Assembly (NCBI GenBank): GCA_021827225.1
Contig: JAKAXG010000006.1
Span: forward strand, 1 to 25,140
Direction of reading: 5' to 3'
Origin: Actinomycetes bacterium
GTDB lineage: Bacteria > Actinomycetota > Acidimicrobiia > Acidimicrobiales > Palsa-688
Length of the DNA: 25,140 bases
The notes below the pieces were generated by a model that was not told the origin of the DNA, did no database searches, and saw only the letters and a list, made by a program, of their open reading frames with translations. The translations under genes were made by a program, and so were the position numbers. Below are positions 8,096 to 15,864 of this stretch, piece after piece (the first letter of the stretch is position 1; every line of letters starts with the position of its first letter).

Positions 8096-10267
8096 TCAGA
8101 TCATCTCGGCCACCGCAGCACCGCTGTGGATGGCCCCCTGTATGTAGCCGACCTCGGCGCAGTCCCCGGCCGGGTGGGTCTCGTACCCGGCGACGGCCAG
8201 CTCCTCGGCCAGGCTCAGGTCCGGCTGGACGCCTGTCGCGTAGATGACGGTATCGGCCCTGACGCTCCGCCACCCGGTGGCGGAGCCCACCGGCCGGAAC
8301 GTCACCCCGACCCGGTCAATCGCTGTGACCGTCACCTGGCGCTCGATCCGCACTCCCGCCTCGACCAGCTGGTGCACCGCCCGCATGCGTCGCGGCAGTG
8401 CCATTTCCGCGCCGACGTGGGGGGACTCCTCCAAAAGGCTGACCGTCCGGCCCCGTTCGGCCAGGAACTCGGCCAGCTCGGCACCGACCAGCCCCCCGCC
8501 GATGACGGCCACCCGACGGCCGATCGGCATCCACAGGCGTGACAGGCTCCGCATGCGGGCCGGGTCGTCGAGCGCCCCGGTCCGCCGTCCCAGGCCGATC
8601 AGCAACCGCTGCGACCTCCCGCCGGCCGGGCGGGCGCCGTCTCGGGTACGGCCTCCCGTCTCCGGGTCGAGCAGGCGCCGCAGGTCGTCGCCGGAGAGCA
8701 CGTGGGGCAGGTCGCCCCCTGGGATGGCCGGCCGGTCACGTCGGGCCCCGGTGGCCACCACCACCGCGTCCGGCTCCTCGGTGGACACCACCTCCAGGTC
8801 GGCCCGGACGCCCAAGCGCACTTCCACGCCGGCTTCGAGGACCGCGGCCTGCAGGTAGCGGACCAACTCCCCGTTGGCCGGGGTGGTGAGGGCTGACAGC
8901 CGGGCCGTCCCGCCCAGCCGCCACCGCTCGATGAGGATCACCCGGTGGCCCCGGCCGGCCGCGACCCGGGCCGCCTCCATCCCGGCCGGCCCTCCGCCCA
9001 CGACGACCACTTTCCGGGACCGGGCCGAAGTGGCCCGGGTGCGCCGGTCGTAGTGACCCAGTTGGGGGTTGACGGCGCAGACCGGGGTGGCGTCCCAGAA
9101 GTTCTGGGCCACGCAGACGAAGCAGCTGATACAGGTGCGGACCAGGTCCGCCCGGCCCGCGGCCAGGCGGTTGGGGATCTCCGGGTCGGCCAGGAGCTGG
9201 CGGCCCATGGCGACGAAGTCGCAGGTGTCTCCTGCGGCCAGGGCCCGCTCGGCCCGGTCCGGGTCGAGGCGGCCCACCGCGATGACCGGGATCCGGACCC
9301 GGGCCTTTACCGTCCGGGCCAGGCCCAGGAACTGGCCAGGCTGCCAGGGGAGCGGGCCGTCGGTGAAGCCGACGCTCATGGAGTTGGTGCTCGACGCGCT
9401 CACGTGGACGGCGTCGGCGCCCGCCGCCTCGGCCAGGGTGGCGTAGCGGGCGGCCAGCTCCGGGTCGATGCCCCCGCTGGCCTTGCCGCCCGGGTCGAAC
9501 TCGCAGCCGTCCAGCCTCACGAGCAGGGCGAAGCTGGGACCGCAGGCCTGGCGGACGGCCCCCACCACCCGGGTGAGCAGGCGGGCCCGGTTCTGCGGGG
9601 TGCCCCCGTAATCGTCCTGCCGCTGGTTGTAGAGCGGTGACAGGAACGCGGAGATCAGGTAGCCGTGGCCCGCGTGGATCTCCACCCCGTCCAGGCCGGC
9701 GGCCTGCACCCGCCGGGCGGCCGTCGCGAACCGCTCGACCACCTCGTCCAGGTCGGTCGGAGTGGCCGCTCTGGCGGTGGGCCGCTGGCCGCCGTGGACG
9801 GCCGCGATACGGGAGAGTTCCTCGCCGGTGATGTTCTCCAGGTCCGGGTAGGGCGATGGCACAGGTGTCGATGCGACCAACTGGTCCCGTCCCTCCTGGG
9901 TGTCCACCCTGGCCACCTTGCCGTGGTGGCACATCTGGACCACCATCGCGGCGCCGTGGCCGTGCACCGCCTCGGCCAGGCGTCGCAGCCCGGGTATGCA
10001 ATCGTCGCCGGCGAGCGACGGCTGATGCCGGGAGGTGGCGCCGACCGGGTAGGCGATAGCCGATGTCTCCAGGATGAGCAGTCCCACGCCGCCCCGGGCC
10101 CGCTCTTCGTAGTGGGCGATCACCGCGTCGGTGATCAGACCGGAGTCGCTGCACGCGTTCTGGTCCATGGCTGGCATGACGATCCGGTTGCGCAGCTCCA
10201 AGGCGCCTATGCGCCCCGGTTCCAGGAGGCGGTGATGGCCGCGGCCCCGGCCGTTCGCGGTGGCCAT
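8096..10267 (-). CDS. OYE-type flavin/iron-sulfur oxidoreductase (2,4-dienoyl-CoA reductase / TMADH-like)
   Basis: This 723-residue multidomain enzyme has an N-terminal FMN TIM barrel (about 10-365; HAGHGYLISAFLSP at 198-211 is the family active-site region), a [4Fe-4S] site, an FAD domain with GGGPAG at 424-429, and an NAD(P)-binding domain with GGGLVG at 590-595. Electrons should flow from NAD(P)H through FAD and the cluster to FMN, to reduce an activated C=C bond, or in the reverse sense in amine dehydrogenases. The cluster Cys are 379, 382, 385 and 397 (CISCFVC...C), a C-x2-C-x2-C-x11-C pattern. The ATG at 10267 shares one base with the SDR stop (TGATG); the much longer open frame upstream lies over the SDR and LLM genes. 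The exact substrate is unknown. Confidence 0.93.
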   Translation of the reverse strand: MATANGRGRGHHRLLEPGRIGALELRNRIVMPAMDQNACSDSGLITDAVIAHYEERARGGVGLLILETSAIAYPVGATSRHQPSLAGDDCIPGLRRLAEAVHGHGAAMVVQMCHHGKVARVDTQEGRDQLVASTPVPSPYPDLENITGEELSRIAAVHGGQRPTARAATPTDLDEVVERFATAARRVQAAGLDGVEIHAGHGYLISAFLSPLYNQRQDDYGGTPQNRARLLTRVVGAVRQACGPSFALLVRLDGCEFDPGGKASGGIDPELAARYATLAEAAGADAVHVSASSTNSMSVGFTDGPLPWQPGQFLGLARTVKARVRIPVIAVGRLDPDRAERALAAGDTCDFVAMGRQLLADPEIPNRLAAGRADLVRTCISCFVCVAQNFWDATPVCAVNPQLGHYDRRTRATSARSRKVVVVGGGPAGMEAARVAAGRGHRVILIERWRLGGTARLSALTTPANGELVRYLQAAVLEAGVEVRLGVRADLEVVSTEEPDAVVVATGARRDRPAIPGGDLPHVLSGDDLRRLLDPETGGRTRDGARPAGGRSQRLLIGLGRRTGALDDPARMRSLSRLWMPIGRRVAVIGGGLVGAELAEFLAERGRTVSLLEESPHVGAEMALPRRMRAVHQLVEAGVRIERQVTVTAIDRVGVTFRPVGSATGWRSVRADTVIYATGVQPDLSLAEELAVAGYETHPAGDCAEVGYIQGAIHSGAAVAEMI

Positions 10268-11025
10268 CAGAACTCCCAGCCCTGCGCGGCGGCCACGGCC
10301 GGAGCCGAGATGCACGATCCGGGTCCAGCGTCGCAGCGGGGGTCGCACGCCAGCCAGGCGATGACCTCGGCGGGTAGGGCCGGCGGGGCGCTGCCGGGGA
10401 CGTCGCCCAGCCGCTCGAGCAACGCCTCGGTCCGGGTGAAGCCGGGATCGACTGTGAAGGCCCGCACGCCGCGTCCGCCCCACTCCAGTTGCAGGAACGG
10501 GGCCAGCCGGTGCAGGGCCGCCTTGGTGGCCGAGTACGAGAAGGCCCAGCCGCCCTGGCCCACCGGTCGGCGGGGGACGTGGCCGGCGGCGCCGGAGCCC
10601 ACGTTCACAACCGTCAGGCCACCCGGGTCCGCCAGGTCGAGGACGCGCCGGGCGAGATAGGAGGTGTTGACCACCTCGCCGATCATCATCCGCTCGAAGG
10701 CCGCGAAGTCCATGGTGTCGATGGGCGCCTGGCTGCCGGGCTGGTCGCACAGGGCGTTGTTGACGAGCACCGCTACCGCCCCCGTTGCCGCCCGCACGCC
10801 CTCGACGAGGGTATCGATGCTGGATCGGACGGAGAGGTCCAGGGAAAAAGGGAGGGCCTTCCCGCCGGCCCGCTCGATCTCGCTCACCGTCTCCTCCAGG
10901 GAGGCGACCGGCCCCCGGGTGGTGACCGCCACCGTCATTCCACGCCGGGCCAGGGAGGCGGCGGTAGCCCGACCGATACCGCGACGTGCTCCTGTCACCA
11001 GAGCTGTCTTCACTGGCGCATTCAT
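10267..11025 (-). CDS. Short-chain dehydrogenase/reductase
   Basis: This 252-residue classical SDR oxidises an alcohol or reduces a carbonyl with NAD(P). It shows the cofactor loop TGARRGIG at 11-18, NNA at 89-91, the catalytic Ser in NVGSGAAG (about 143-144), and Tyr164/Lys168 in YSATK. A basic pair after TGA (TGARRG) hints at NADP(H) preference, but that is weak. The ATG at 11025 overlaps the stop of the LLM gene by 4 bases (ATGA). Its own stop shares a base with the next start. In this operon it probably handles a hydroxyacyl or alcohol intermediate. The C-terminal part has several Cys (CDPRC...C), which is not a known SDR signature. Confidence 0.93.
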   Translation of the reverse strand: MNAPVKTALVTGARRGIGRATAASLARRGMTVAVTTRGPVASLEETVSEIERAGGKALPFSLDLSVRSSIDTLVEGVRAATGAVAVLVNNALCDQPGSQAPIDTMDFAAFERMMIGEVVNTSYLARRVLDLADPGGLTVVNVGSGAAGHVPRRPVGQGGWAFSYSATKAALHRLAPFLQLEWGGRGVRAFTVDPGFTRTEALLERLGDVPGSAPPALPAEVIAWLACDPRCDAGPGSCISAPAVAAAQGWEF

Positions 11026-11882
11026 CGAGTGAGCACCAGCAGGGCTTCCATCTGCTCCAGGTAGTGGTCCACCGAGTCGGAGACGAACGAGGTATTGATC
11101 GTGGTGGCCCCCGCGCCGGTGAGCCGCTCCAGCGAGGCCCGGGTCCGGTCCGGGTCCCCGATCGGATCGAGGGGACGGCCCGGCCCCAGGACCAGCTCGA
11201 ACCCGTCGGGACAGCCCGATTCGGCGGTCGCCTCGGCAACCATCTGGCGGCACCTCTCGGGCGAAAGGGTCATGGGCATCCAGCCATCGGCCAGGGCCAG
11301 CGCCCGGCGGAGTGAAAGCCGTGTGCGGCCGCCCACCCAGATGGGCACCGGGGACTGGACGGCGCGAGGCTCGACTACGAGGCCGGAGTAGCGGTAGTAG
11401 GTCCCCTCGTATGCCGGCATCCGGACTGACAGCGAGGTCCTCAGCGCCCGCAGGGCGTCGTCGGCCCGGCCACCCCGGTCGGCGAAGGGAGCCCCCAGGA
11501 GCTCGAACTCCTCCTCCAGGGTCCCGACCCCCACACCGAGGGTCACCCGCCCCCCGCTCAAGGTGTCGAGGGTGCCGTAGCGTTTGGCGATCTCCAGGGG
11601 GTGGTGGTAGCCAAGGACCAGGACATTGGTGGCCAACCGGACACGGCTGGTACGGGCGGCCAGGAAGCTCAAGGTGGCGAGCGGGTCCCAGTAGGTCAGG
11701 CCCCGCTCCTGGGAACGGGACTCCGGAACGGCGACGTGCTCGCTGCAGGTGATGTGGGCGTAGCCGAGCCGGTCGGCTGCTTCAGCCACCCGGAGCAGGT
11801 GGGCCGGGCCGGCCGCCTGCTCCCAGCCGGCCGCGGCGCCCGGCAGCTGCATCACCACCGGGGTCAGCAGGCCGAGCTTCAC
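11022..11882 (-). CDS. LLM-class, probably F420-dependent oxidoreductase
   Basis: This 286-residue protein has the bacterial luciferase-like TIM-barrel fold. The N-terminus MKLGLLTPVV, the middle segment TSRVRLATNVLVLGYHHPLEIAKRY (quoted from about residue 79) in shortened form TNVLVLGYHHP, and LSGGRVTLGVGVGTLEEEF are typical of actinobacterial members that use coenzyme F420 rather than FMN. The GTG at 11882 is chosen as start because it gives this normal N-terminus and overlaps the upstream stop (GTGA); a G-rich Shine-Dalgarno-like tract lies just before it. F420 use is inferred from family resemblance, since no F420 biosynthesis gene is in the window. The role in the pathway is probably a redox step on an organic intermediate. 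Confidence 0.9.
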   Translation of the reverse strand: MKLGLLTPVVMQLPGAAAGWEQAAGPAHLLRVAEAADRLGYAHITCSEHVAVPESRSQERGLTYWDPLATLSFLAARTSRVRLATNVLVLGYHHPLEIAKRYGTLDTLSGGRVTLGVGVGTLEEEFELLGAPFADRGGRADDALRALRTSLSVRMPAYEGTYYRYSGLVVEPRAVQSPVPIWVGGRTRLSLRRALALADGWMPMTLSPERCRQMVAEATAESGCPDGFELVLGPGRPLDPIGDPDRTRASLERLTGAGATTINTSFVSDSVDHYLEQMEALLVLTR

Positions 11883-12370
11883 TCCGGGACCCCCCGGCCG
11901 AGCAGCGCCCGGGCCGCCTCCCGCCCATCGAGCGGGTAGGCCGCGCGCGAGTCCACCTTCCAGGTCGATCCATCCCAGCTCAGCTCCCACCGGTTGGCCG
12001 ACACCCGCCACAGCTCGAAGCGGCCGTCTCGGTGGCGGCAGACCTGCGAGTAGCCGGTGACGACGGCCCGGTCGCCGTCGATGTCGACGGTGGGGAAGCC
12101 GATCAGGTGGGCTGCGCCGCCCTGGATGAGGCCCTGGTGGTGGTGTCCCGACACCATGGCCTCTATCGCGGGCCGGCCGGTCAGGATCGCATCGCCGTAG
12201 TCGTAGCTGCCGCCGGGGTTCCAGAGTTCGGCCGCCGCCCGGCCCGATCCGCTGTCGACGGCGGGTCCATACGACGCGATCAGGTCGTAGAGGGCCAGGC
12301 GCCTCTCGATGCGCTCCACCCGCTCGGACAGGTCTCCACCGGACTCTCCCGCTTCCATCTCGGCGAGCAT
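11879..12370 (-). CDS. SnoaL-like (NTF2-fold) protein
   Basis: This 163-residue protein looks like the SnoaL_4 / aromatic-dioxygenase small-subunit-like branch of the NTF2 fold: a helical N-terminus (RRLALYDLIASYGPAVDSG), then ELWNPGGSYDYG, a beta-rich middle with VVTGYSQVCRHRDGRFEL, and a closing strand. Members are hydratases, isomerases, dehydratases or non-catalytic partners, so the activity cannot be assigned. It is the first gene of the six-gene operon and overlaps the LLM gene by GTGA. The ATG at 12370 is about 5 bases after the predicted transcription start and has no Shine-Dalgarno, so it is probably read from an almost leaderless mRNA. A second ATG in frame at 12358 is a less likely start. 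Confidence 0.85.
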   Translation of the reverse strand: MLAEMEAGESGGDLSERVERIERRLALYDLIASYGPAVDSGSGRAAAELWNPGGSYDYGDAILTGRPAIEAMVSGHHHQGLIQGGAAHLIGFPTVDIDGDRAVVTGYSQVCRHRDGRFELWRVSANRWELSWDGSTWKVDSRAAYPLDGREAARALLGRGVPE

Positions 12371-12382
12371 ATGGAGATCCGG

Positions 12383-12410
12383 ATACTAAAGCAACAGCTG
12401 TCGTACTAAG
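12383..12410 (-). promoter_or_regulatory. Promoter-operator of the SnoaL-led catabolic operon (site 1)
   Basis: On the minus strand CTTAGT (12410-12405) and TAGTAT (12388-12383) are 16 bases apart. The spacer is filled by CGACAGCTGTTGCTT (12403-12389), a one-mismatch version of the palindrome CGACAGCTGTCG. The same layout is found before the TetR gene, and the same motif before the ABC importer. The -35 overlaps the TetR stop codon. An operator inside a promoter spacer implies repression, most simply by the adjacent TetR protein. Confidence 0.6.
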
Positions 12411-13017
12411 GTGCGTGCTGCTTCCGGCCGGCCCGGACCACCAGGTCGGCGATCTCCCGGACGTGGCGGCGGCTGATGGCGCTGCGCCTCACCAGAGTGG
12501 TGTGCACGACGAAGGGCCCGATCAGCATCTCGATGAGCCGGCCCGATTCGATCTCGGGGTCCACCTCGCCGCGCGCCTTGGCTCGCTCAACCACTGCCGT
12601 CATCGAATCCACGATTGGGCTCCAGTGGCTCTGGATGATGGCAGCAGCGGTCGGGTCGTTGTCCATGGCCAAAGATGTGATGACGCCGATCTCGACCGGG
12701 TCCGAGAAGAACCGGGCGAGGGTCCCGGCCAGTGCGTGGATGTCCTCCGACCAGCTGCCGGTGTCGGGCACGGCGACCGTCCGGAAGAACGTGCTGAGGG
12801 CCTCGGCGATGAGGTCGCCACGCGTGGGCCAGCGCCGGTAGAGGGTGGCCCTGTGGACCCCGGCCCGCTCGGCGACGTCGGCGATGCCGAAGGAGAACTG
12901 GCGCTCTCGGAACAGCTCGAGCACGGCTTCGGCCACAGCTCGCCGAACCCGCTCGGTCCTCCCCCCCGGGCGGCGGCGGACGGCGGCGTCGGGTTCGGGC
13001 GACGGAACGGTGGCCAT
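12406..13017 (-). CDS. TetR-family transcriptional regulator, candidate repressor of the catabolic operon and importer
   Basis: This 203-residue regulator has a TetR DNA-binding domain at about residues 22-68, with the helix-turn-helix FGIADVAERAGVHRATLYRRW near 43-63 (quoted here in part: IADVAERAGVHRATLY), and a C-terminal domain of the AcrR/TetR_C type with no clear ligand clue. The basic N-terminal arm (RRRPGGRTERVRR) may add DNA contacts. It lies between the SnoaL-led operon, same strand 35 bases downstream, and the divergent ABC importer. Matching operator-like sites occur before all three transcription units. The ATG at 13017 has no good Shine-Dalgarno; CATACT at 13030-13025 could also give a leaderless mRNA. 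Expected behaviour is a ligand-released repressor; this is inferred from context. Confidence 0.92.
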   Translation of the reverse strand: MATVPSPEPDAAVRRRPGGRTERVRRAVAEAVLELFRERQFSFGIADVAERAGVHRATLYRRWPTRGDLIAEALSTFFRTVAVPDTGSWSEDIHALAGTLARFFSDPVEIGVITSLAMDNDPTAAAIIQSHWSPIVDSMTAVVERAKARGEVDPEIESGRLIEMLIGPFVVHTTLVRRSAISRRHVREIADLVVRAGRKQHAP

Positions 13018-13079
13018 GACTATCAGTATGCCGCCGCCCGAAGCCGGCGGAGTTCCCGCTGGGCGGGACGGTGCGAAGA

Positions 13080-13107
13080 AACTTAATGCAACAGTCGTCG
13101 CGTAAAG
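13080..13107 (-). promoter_or_regulatory. Promoter-operator of the TetR gene (site 2)
   Basis: On the minus strand CTTTAC (13107-13102) and TAAGTT (13085-13080) are 16 bases apart. The spacer holds CGACGACTGTTGCAT (13100-13086), which matches site 1 at 12 of 15 positions. Aligned over 31 bases, the two promoter regions agree at 21. The transcript would have a leader of about 55 bases before the TetR ATG. The symmetry is weaker than at site 3, as often seen for autoregulatory operators. Confidence 0.5.
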
Positions 13108-13181
13108 GCTACGGTTCTCCGGTCAAATCCACTGACCGATCAAGACTGAGCCAAGCACTGCCTGGCTGTCATCGAGGGGAC

Positions 13182-13230
13182 TTGTCAGGAGTGTCGTATT
13201 CGTTTCCGATCCAGACGACAGCTGTCGCAT
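13182..13230 (+). promoter_or_regulatory. Promoter and operator of the ABC importer operon (site 3)
   Basis: CGACAGCTGTCGCAT at 13216-13230 contains a perfect 12-base palindrome, CGACAGCTGTCG (13216-13227), and carries the motif shared with the two sites on the other strand. A possible promoter, TTGTCA (13182-13187) with TCCGAT 17 bases later (13205-13210), would start transcription inside the palindrome. The -10 is weak, so the promoter is less sure than the operator. The importer ATG is at 13248, with the ribosome site GAGGGAGG at 13234-13241. Confidence 0.5.
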
Positions 13231-13247
13231 CCCGAGGGAGGTAGCGG

Positions 13248-15164
13248 ATGTCTCAGTTCCTCGCTCTGAGCGTGGCGGGCATCGCCACCTACGGGTGCGT
13301 CTACGCCCTGACCGCCATGGGACTGGTCGTGACCTATACGACCTCGGGGATCTTCAACTTCGCCCAGGGCGCCATCGGCATGATCGGCGCCTTCTTGTTC
13401 TGGCAGTTCCGCATGGGCTTCGGCTGGCCCACGTGGGCCGCCTTCGTGCTGGTCGTGGTGGTCTTGGTGCCGCTCCTCGGCGCCGCCATCGAGCGGCTGG
13501 TGGTACGGCGCCTGGAGGGGGCGGCCCTGGAAGCCCAGCTCACGGTCACCATCGCCCTGCTCCTGCTCGGGATCGCGGTGGCCACCGCGGTGTGGGATCC
13601 GCAGACCGATCGGGTGCTCCCGCAGTTCTTCAACGGCGACCAGTTCCAGCTGGGCAGCGTGGCCGTCACCGTCCACCAGCTGATCGCGGTGGGCGCAGCC
13701 ATCGCGGCGTCGGTGGCGCTCCGCCTGTTCCTCTACCGGACCCGGTCGGGGATCGCCACGAGGGCGGTGGTGGACGACCGGGAGCTGCTGTCGCTCACCG
13801 GCGCCACCCCAGCCCGGTACGGCCAGCTGGGTTGGGCGCTCGGCTGCGGCCTGGCCGCCCTGGCTGGTGTGCTGATCGCCCCGCTCGTCACGCTCGACAT
13901 CACCACCCTGACCCTGCTGGTGATCAACGGCTACGCCGCCGCCATGTTCGGCCGCCTGCGGAGCCTGCCCCTCACCTTCGCCGGAGCCATCGTGCTCGGG
14001 CTGGTCTACTCCTACGCCATCGGCTACCTGCCGGTGAGCGATACCTGGCAGTACTTCCAGCAGGTGATCCCCATGGTCTTCCTGCTGGTGGTGATGCTGG
14101 CCCGCCCCCAGGCGCGCGCCAGCATGACCCGCCGGGTGCGGATCCGGGCCCCCCGCTTGGTGGGCCTGCGGGAGTCCCTCCTGACCGCGGCGGTGTTCAT
14201 GGTCGTCGCCGTTGCGCTGGCCCAGGTGCTCTCCGCCGACGCGCTCAGCTACGCCGATCAGGGGGTGGCACTGGCCATCGTCATGCTCTCGCTCGTGTTG
14301 CTCACCGGCTACGGCGCCCAGGTGTCGCTGTGCCAGCTGACCTTCGCCGGGCTCGGGGCCTACGCCATGAGCGCGGTGGGCGGCCACGGGGGCTCCGCTA
14401 TCGGGATCGTGGCCGCGGTGGCCCTGCCGGCCGCCGTCGGGACGCTGGTGGCCCTGCCGGCCCTCCGGCTCCGCGGCCTGTACCTGGCCCTGACCACTCT
14501 GGCGTTCGCCGTGGGGATGGACGACGCCTTCTTCTCCAACACCACGGTGTTCGGGGCCCAGCTCAGCAAGGTGGTGCACCGCCCCCACATACCCGGCATC
14601 TCGCTCGAGGGCAACGGGGCCTATCTGGTGCTCCTGGCCGCCGTCTACGCCACCGCCGCGGTCGGCATTCTGGCCTTCCGGCGGTCCCGAACCGGCCGCC
14701 GGCTGATCGCCCTCAACGACAGCCCGGCCGCCTGTCTGACCCTGGGGATCGACATGATCCGCCCCAAGCTGGCGGTATTCACCGTCTCCGCCGGTCTGGC
14801 CGGCCTGGGCGGCGCCCTCTACGGCGGGACCCTGACGGCGATCAGCAACACCAACTTCACCTTCCTCCTCAGCCTGGCCATGCTGCTCATCGCCGTGGCC
14901 TGGGGGGTTCGCACCGTCGGGGGCATGCTCTTCGGGGGGACCATCCTGGCCCTGAGCCCGCTTCTCGAGCAGCACCTGACCACCCCCCGGGATGTGTTCT
15001 CGTTGTTCGTCGGTCTGGCGGCCATAGGTGTCTCGCAGAACCCGGAGGGAACCTTCGGCGGCAACACCCTGCTCCAACGCCGGCGGGACCGGAAGGAGCG
15101 GGCCGCCCCCACCACGGTTGCCGCCGCGCCAGAGAAGGAGGTGCTCAGCCGTGCTGCAGGTTGA
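13248..15164 (+). CDS. Fused LivH-LivM branched-chain-type ABC permease
   Basis: This 638-residue membrane protein joins both permease subunits of a HAAT-family importer. The LivH-like half (about 1-290) has the NFAQG motif at 37-41. The LivM-like half (about 310-600) has GYGAQVSLCQLTFAG from 354 and LALTTLAFA at 413-421. A basic linker (about 289-302, RARASMTRRVRIR) joins them on the presumed cytoplasmic side. Separate livH and livM genes are the common form, but fusions occur in actinobacteria. The ATG at 13248 has a strong ribosome site 7 bases upstream. It heads the importer operon and is divergent from the TetR gene. The substrate class (amino acid, aromatic acid, amide or short acid) is open; the catabolic neighbours suggest a xenobiotic or aromatic acid. 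Confidence 0.94.
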   Translation: MSQFLALSVAGIATYGCVYALTAMGLVVTYTTSGIFNFAQGAIGMIGAFLFWQFRMGFGWPTWAAFVLVVVVLVPLLGAAIERLVVRRLEGAALEAQLTVTIALLLLGIAVATAVWDPQTDRVLPQFFNGDQFQLGSVAVTVHQLIAVGAAIAASVALRLFLYRTRSGIATRAVVDDRELLSLTGATPARYGQLGWALGCGLAALAGVLIAPLVTLDITTLTLLVINGYAAAMFGRLRSLPLTFAGAIVLGLVYSYAIGYLPVSDTWQYFQQVIPMVFLLVVMLARPQARASMTRRVRIRAPRLVGLRESLLTAAVFMVVAVALAQVLSADALSYADQGVALAIVMLSLVLLTGYGAQVSLCQLTFAGLGAYAMSAVGGHGGSAIGIVAAVALPAAVGTLVALPALRLRGLYLALTTLAFAVGMDDAFFSNTTVFGAQLSKVVHRPHIPGISLEGNGAYLVLLAAVYATAAVGILAFRRSRTGRRLIALNDSPAACLTLGIDMIRPKLAVFTVSAGLAGLGGALYGGTLTAISNTNFTFLLSLAMLLIAVAWGVRTVGGMLFGGTILALSPLLEQHLTTPRDVFSLFVGLAAIGVSQNPEGTFGGNTLLQRRRDRKERAAPTTVAAAPEKEVLSRAAG

Positions 15165-15864
15165 CGAGCTGTCGGTCTCCTTCGGCGGCCTGAAGGCTCT
15201 TCAGGCTGCCACCCTGGACGTGGCGGCGGGCCGCATCACCGGCCTCATCGGCCCCAACGGGGCCGGTAAGACCACCATGTTCAACGCCATCACCGGCCTC
15301 ACCCGCCCGGACCGGGGGACCGTCCGGCTGGACGGCACGGACGTGACCCGACTGGGGGCCAGGAGGCGGGCCCGGCTGGGGATCGGCCGCACCTTCCAGC
15401 GCCTCGAGGTCTTCGGGTCCCTCAGCGCCATCGACAACGTACTGGTCGGGCTGGAAGCGAACGGGTTGAAGCGCAGGGAGGCCCGCGCCTCCGCTTCGGA
15501 TCTTCTCAGCCGGGTGGGTATCGCCGACGCCGCGTGTCGCCGGGCCGACGTGCTCCCGACCGGGACGGCCCGGCTCCTGGAGCTGGCCCGGGCTCTGGCC
15601 GCCCGGCCCAGGGTGCTCCTGCTCGACGAGACCTTCTCGGGTCTCGACGATTCCGAGAGCTCCCGATTGGGAGGCGTGCTGGAGGATCTGGCCGCCGCCG
15701 GGATGGCCATCCTGCTGGTGGAGCACGACATGGAGATGGTGATGCGCCTGTGTGCCCGCATCCACGTGCTGGAGTTCGGCCGGATCATCGCCAGCGGCAC
15801 CACAGACGAGATCAGGCGCGATCCGCAGGTGCAGGCCGCCTACCTCGGGACGGAGGCGGCGTGA
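15151..15864 (+). CDS. livG: LivG-type ABC transporter ATPase
   Basis: This 237-residue nucleotide-binding subunit powers the importer. It has Walker A GPNGAGKT at 34-41, Q-loop Gln83 (GRTFQRLEVF), Walker B with the catalytic Glu in LLLDE at 156-160, D-loop SGLD, and H-loop His192 (VEHDM). The ABC signature is LPTGT at 135-139 instead of LSGGQ. The GTG at 15151 is the start because the ribosome site AAGGAGG (15135-15141) precedes it by 9 bases and the protein then begins directly at the first strand; it overlaps the permease gene by 14 bases. LivG is assigned by order and by the EHDM ending typical of LivG. It should pair with the next gene product as a heterodimer. Confidence 0.93.
   Translation: MLQVDELSVSFGGLKALQAATLDVAAGRITGLIGPNGAGKTTMFNAITGLTRPDRGTVRLDGTDVTRLGARRRARLGIGRTFQRLEVFGSLSAIDNVLVGLEANGLKRREARASASDLLSRVGIADAACRRADVLPTGTARLLELARALAARPRVLLLDETFSGLDDSESSRLGGVLEDLAAAGMAILLVEHDMEMVMRLCARIHVLEFGRIIASGTTDEIRRDPQVQAAYLGTEAA

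Noticed and set aside
10268..11239. N-terminal extension of the flavoenzyme frame to 1047 residues
   Set aside because: The extension overlies the SDR and LLM genes in another frame and has no domain; the ATG at 10267 gives the standard N-terminus.
13185..15077. 630-residue minus-strand frame opposite the LivH-LivM permease
   Set aside because: Its composition is Gln/Gly/His/Glu repeats expected from the complement of a hydrophobic membrane gene; the plus strand has clear family motifs.
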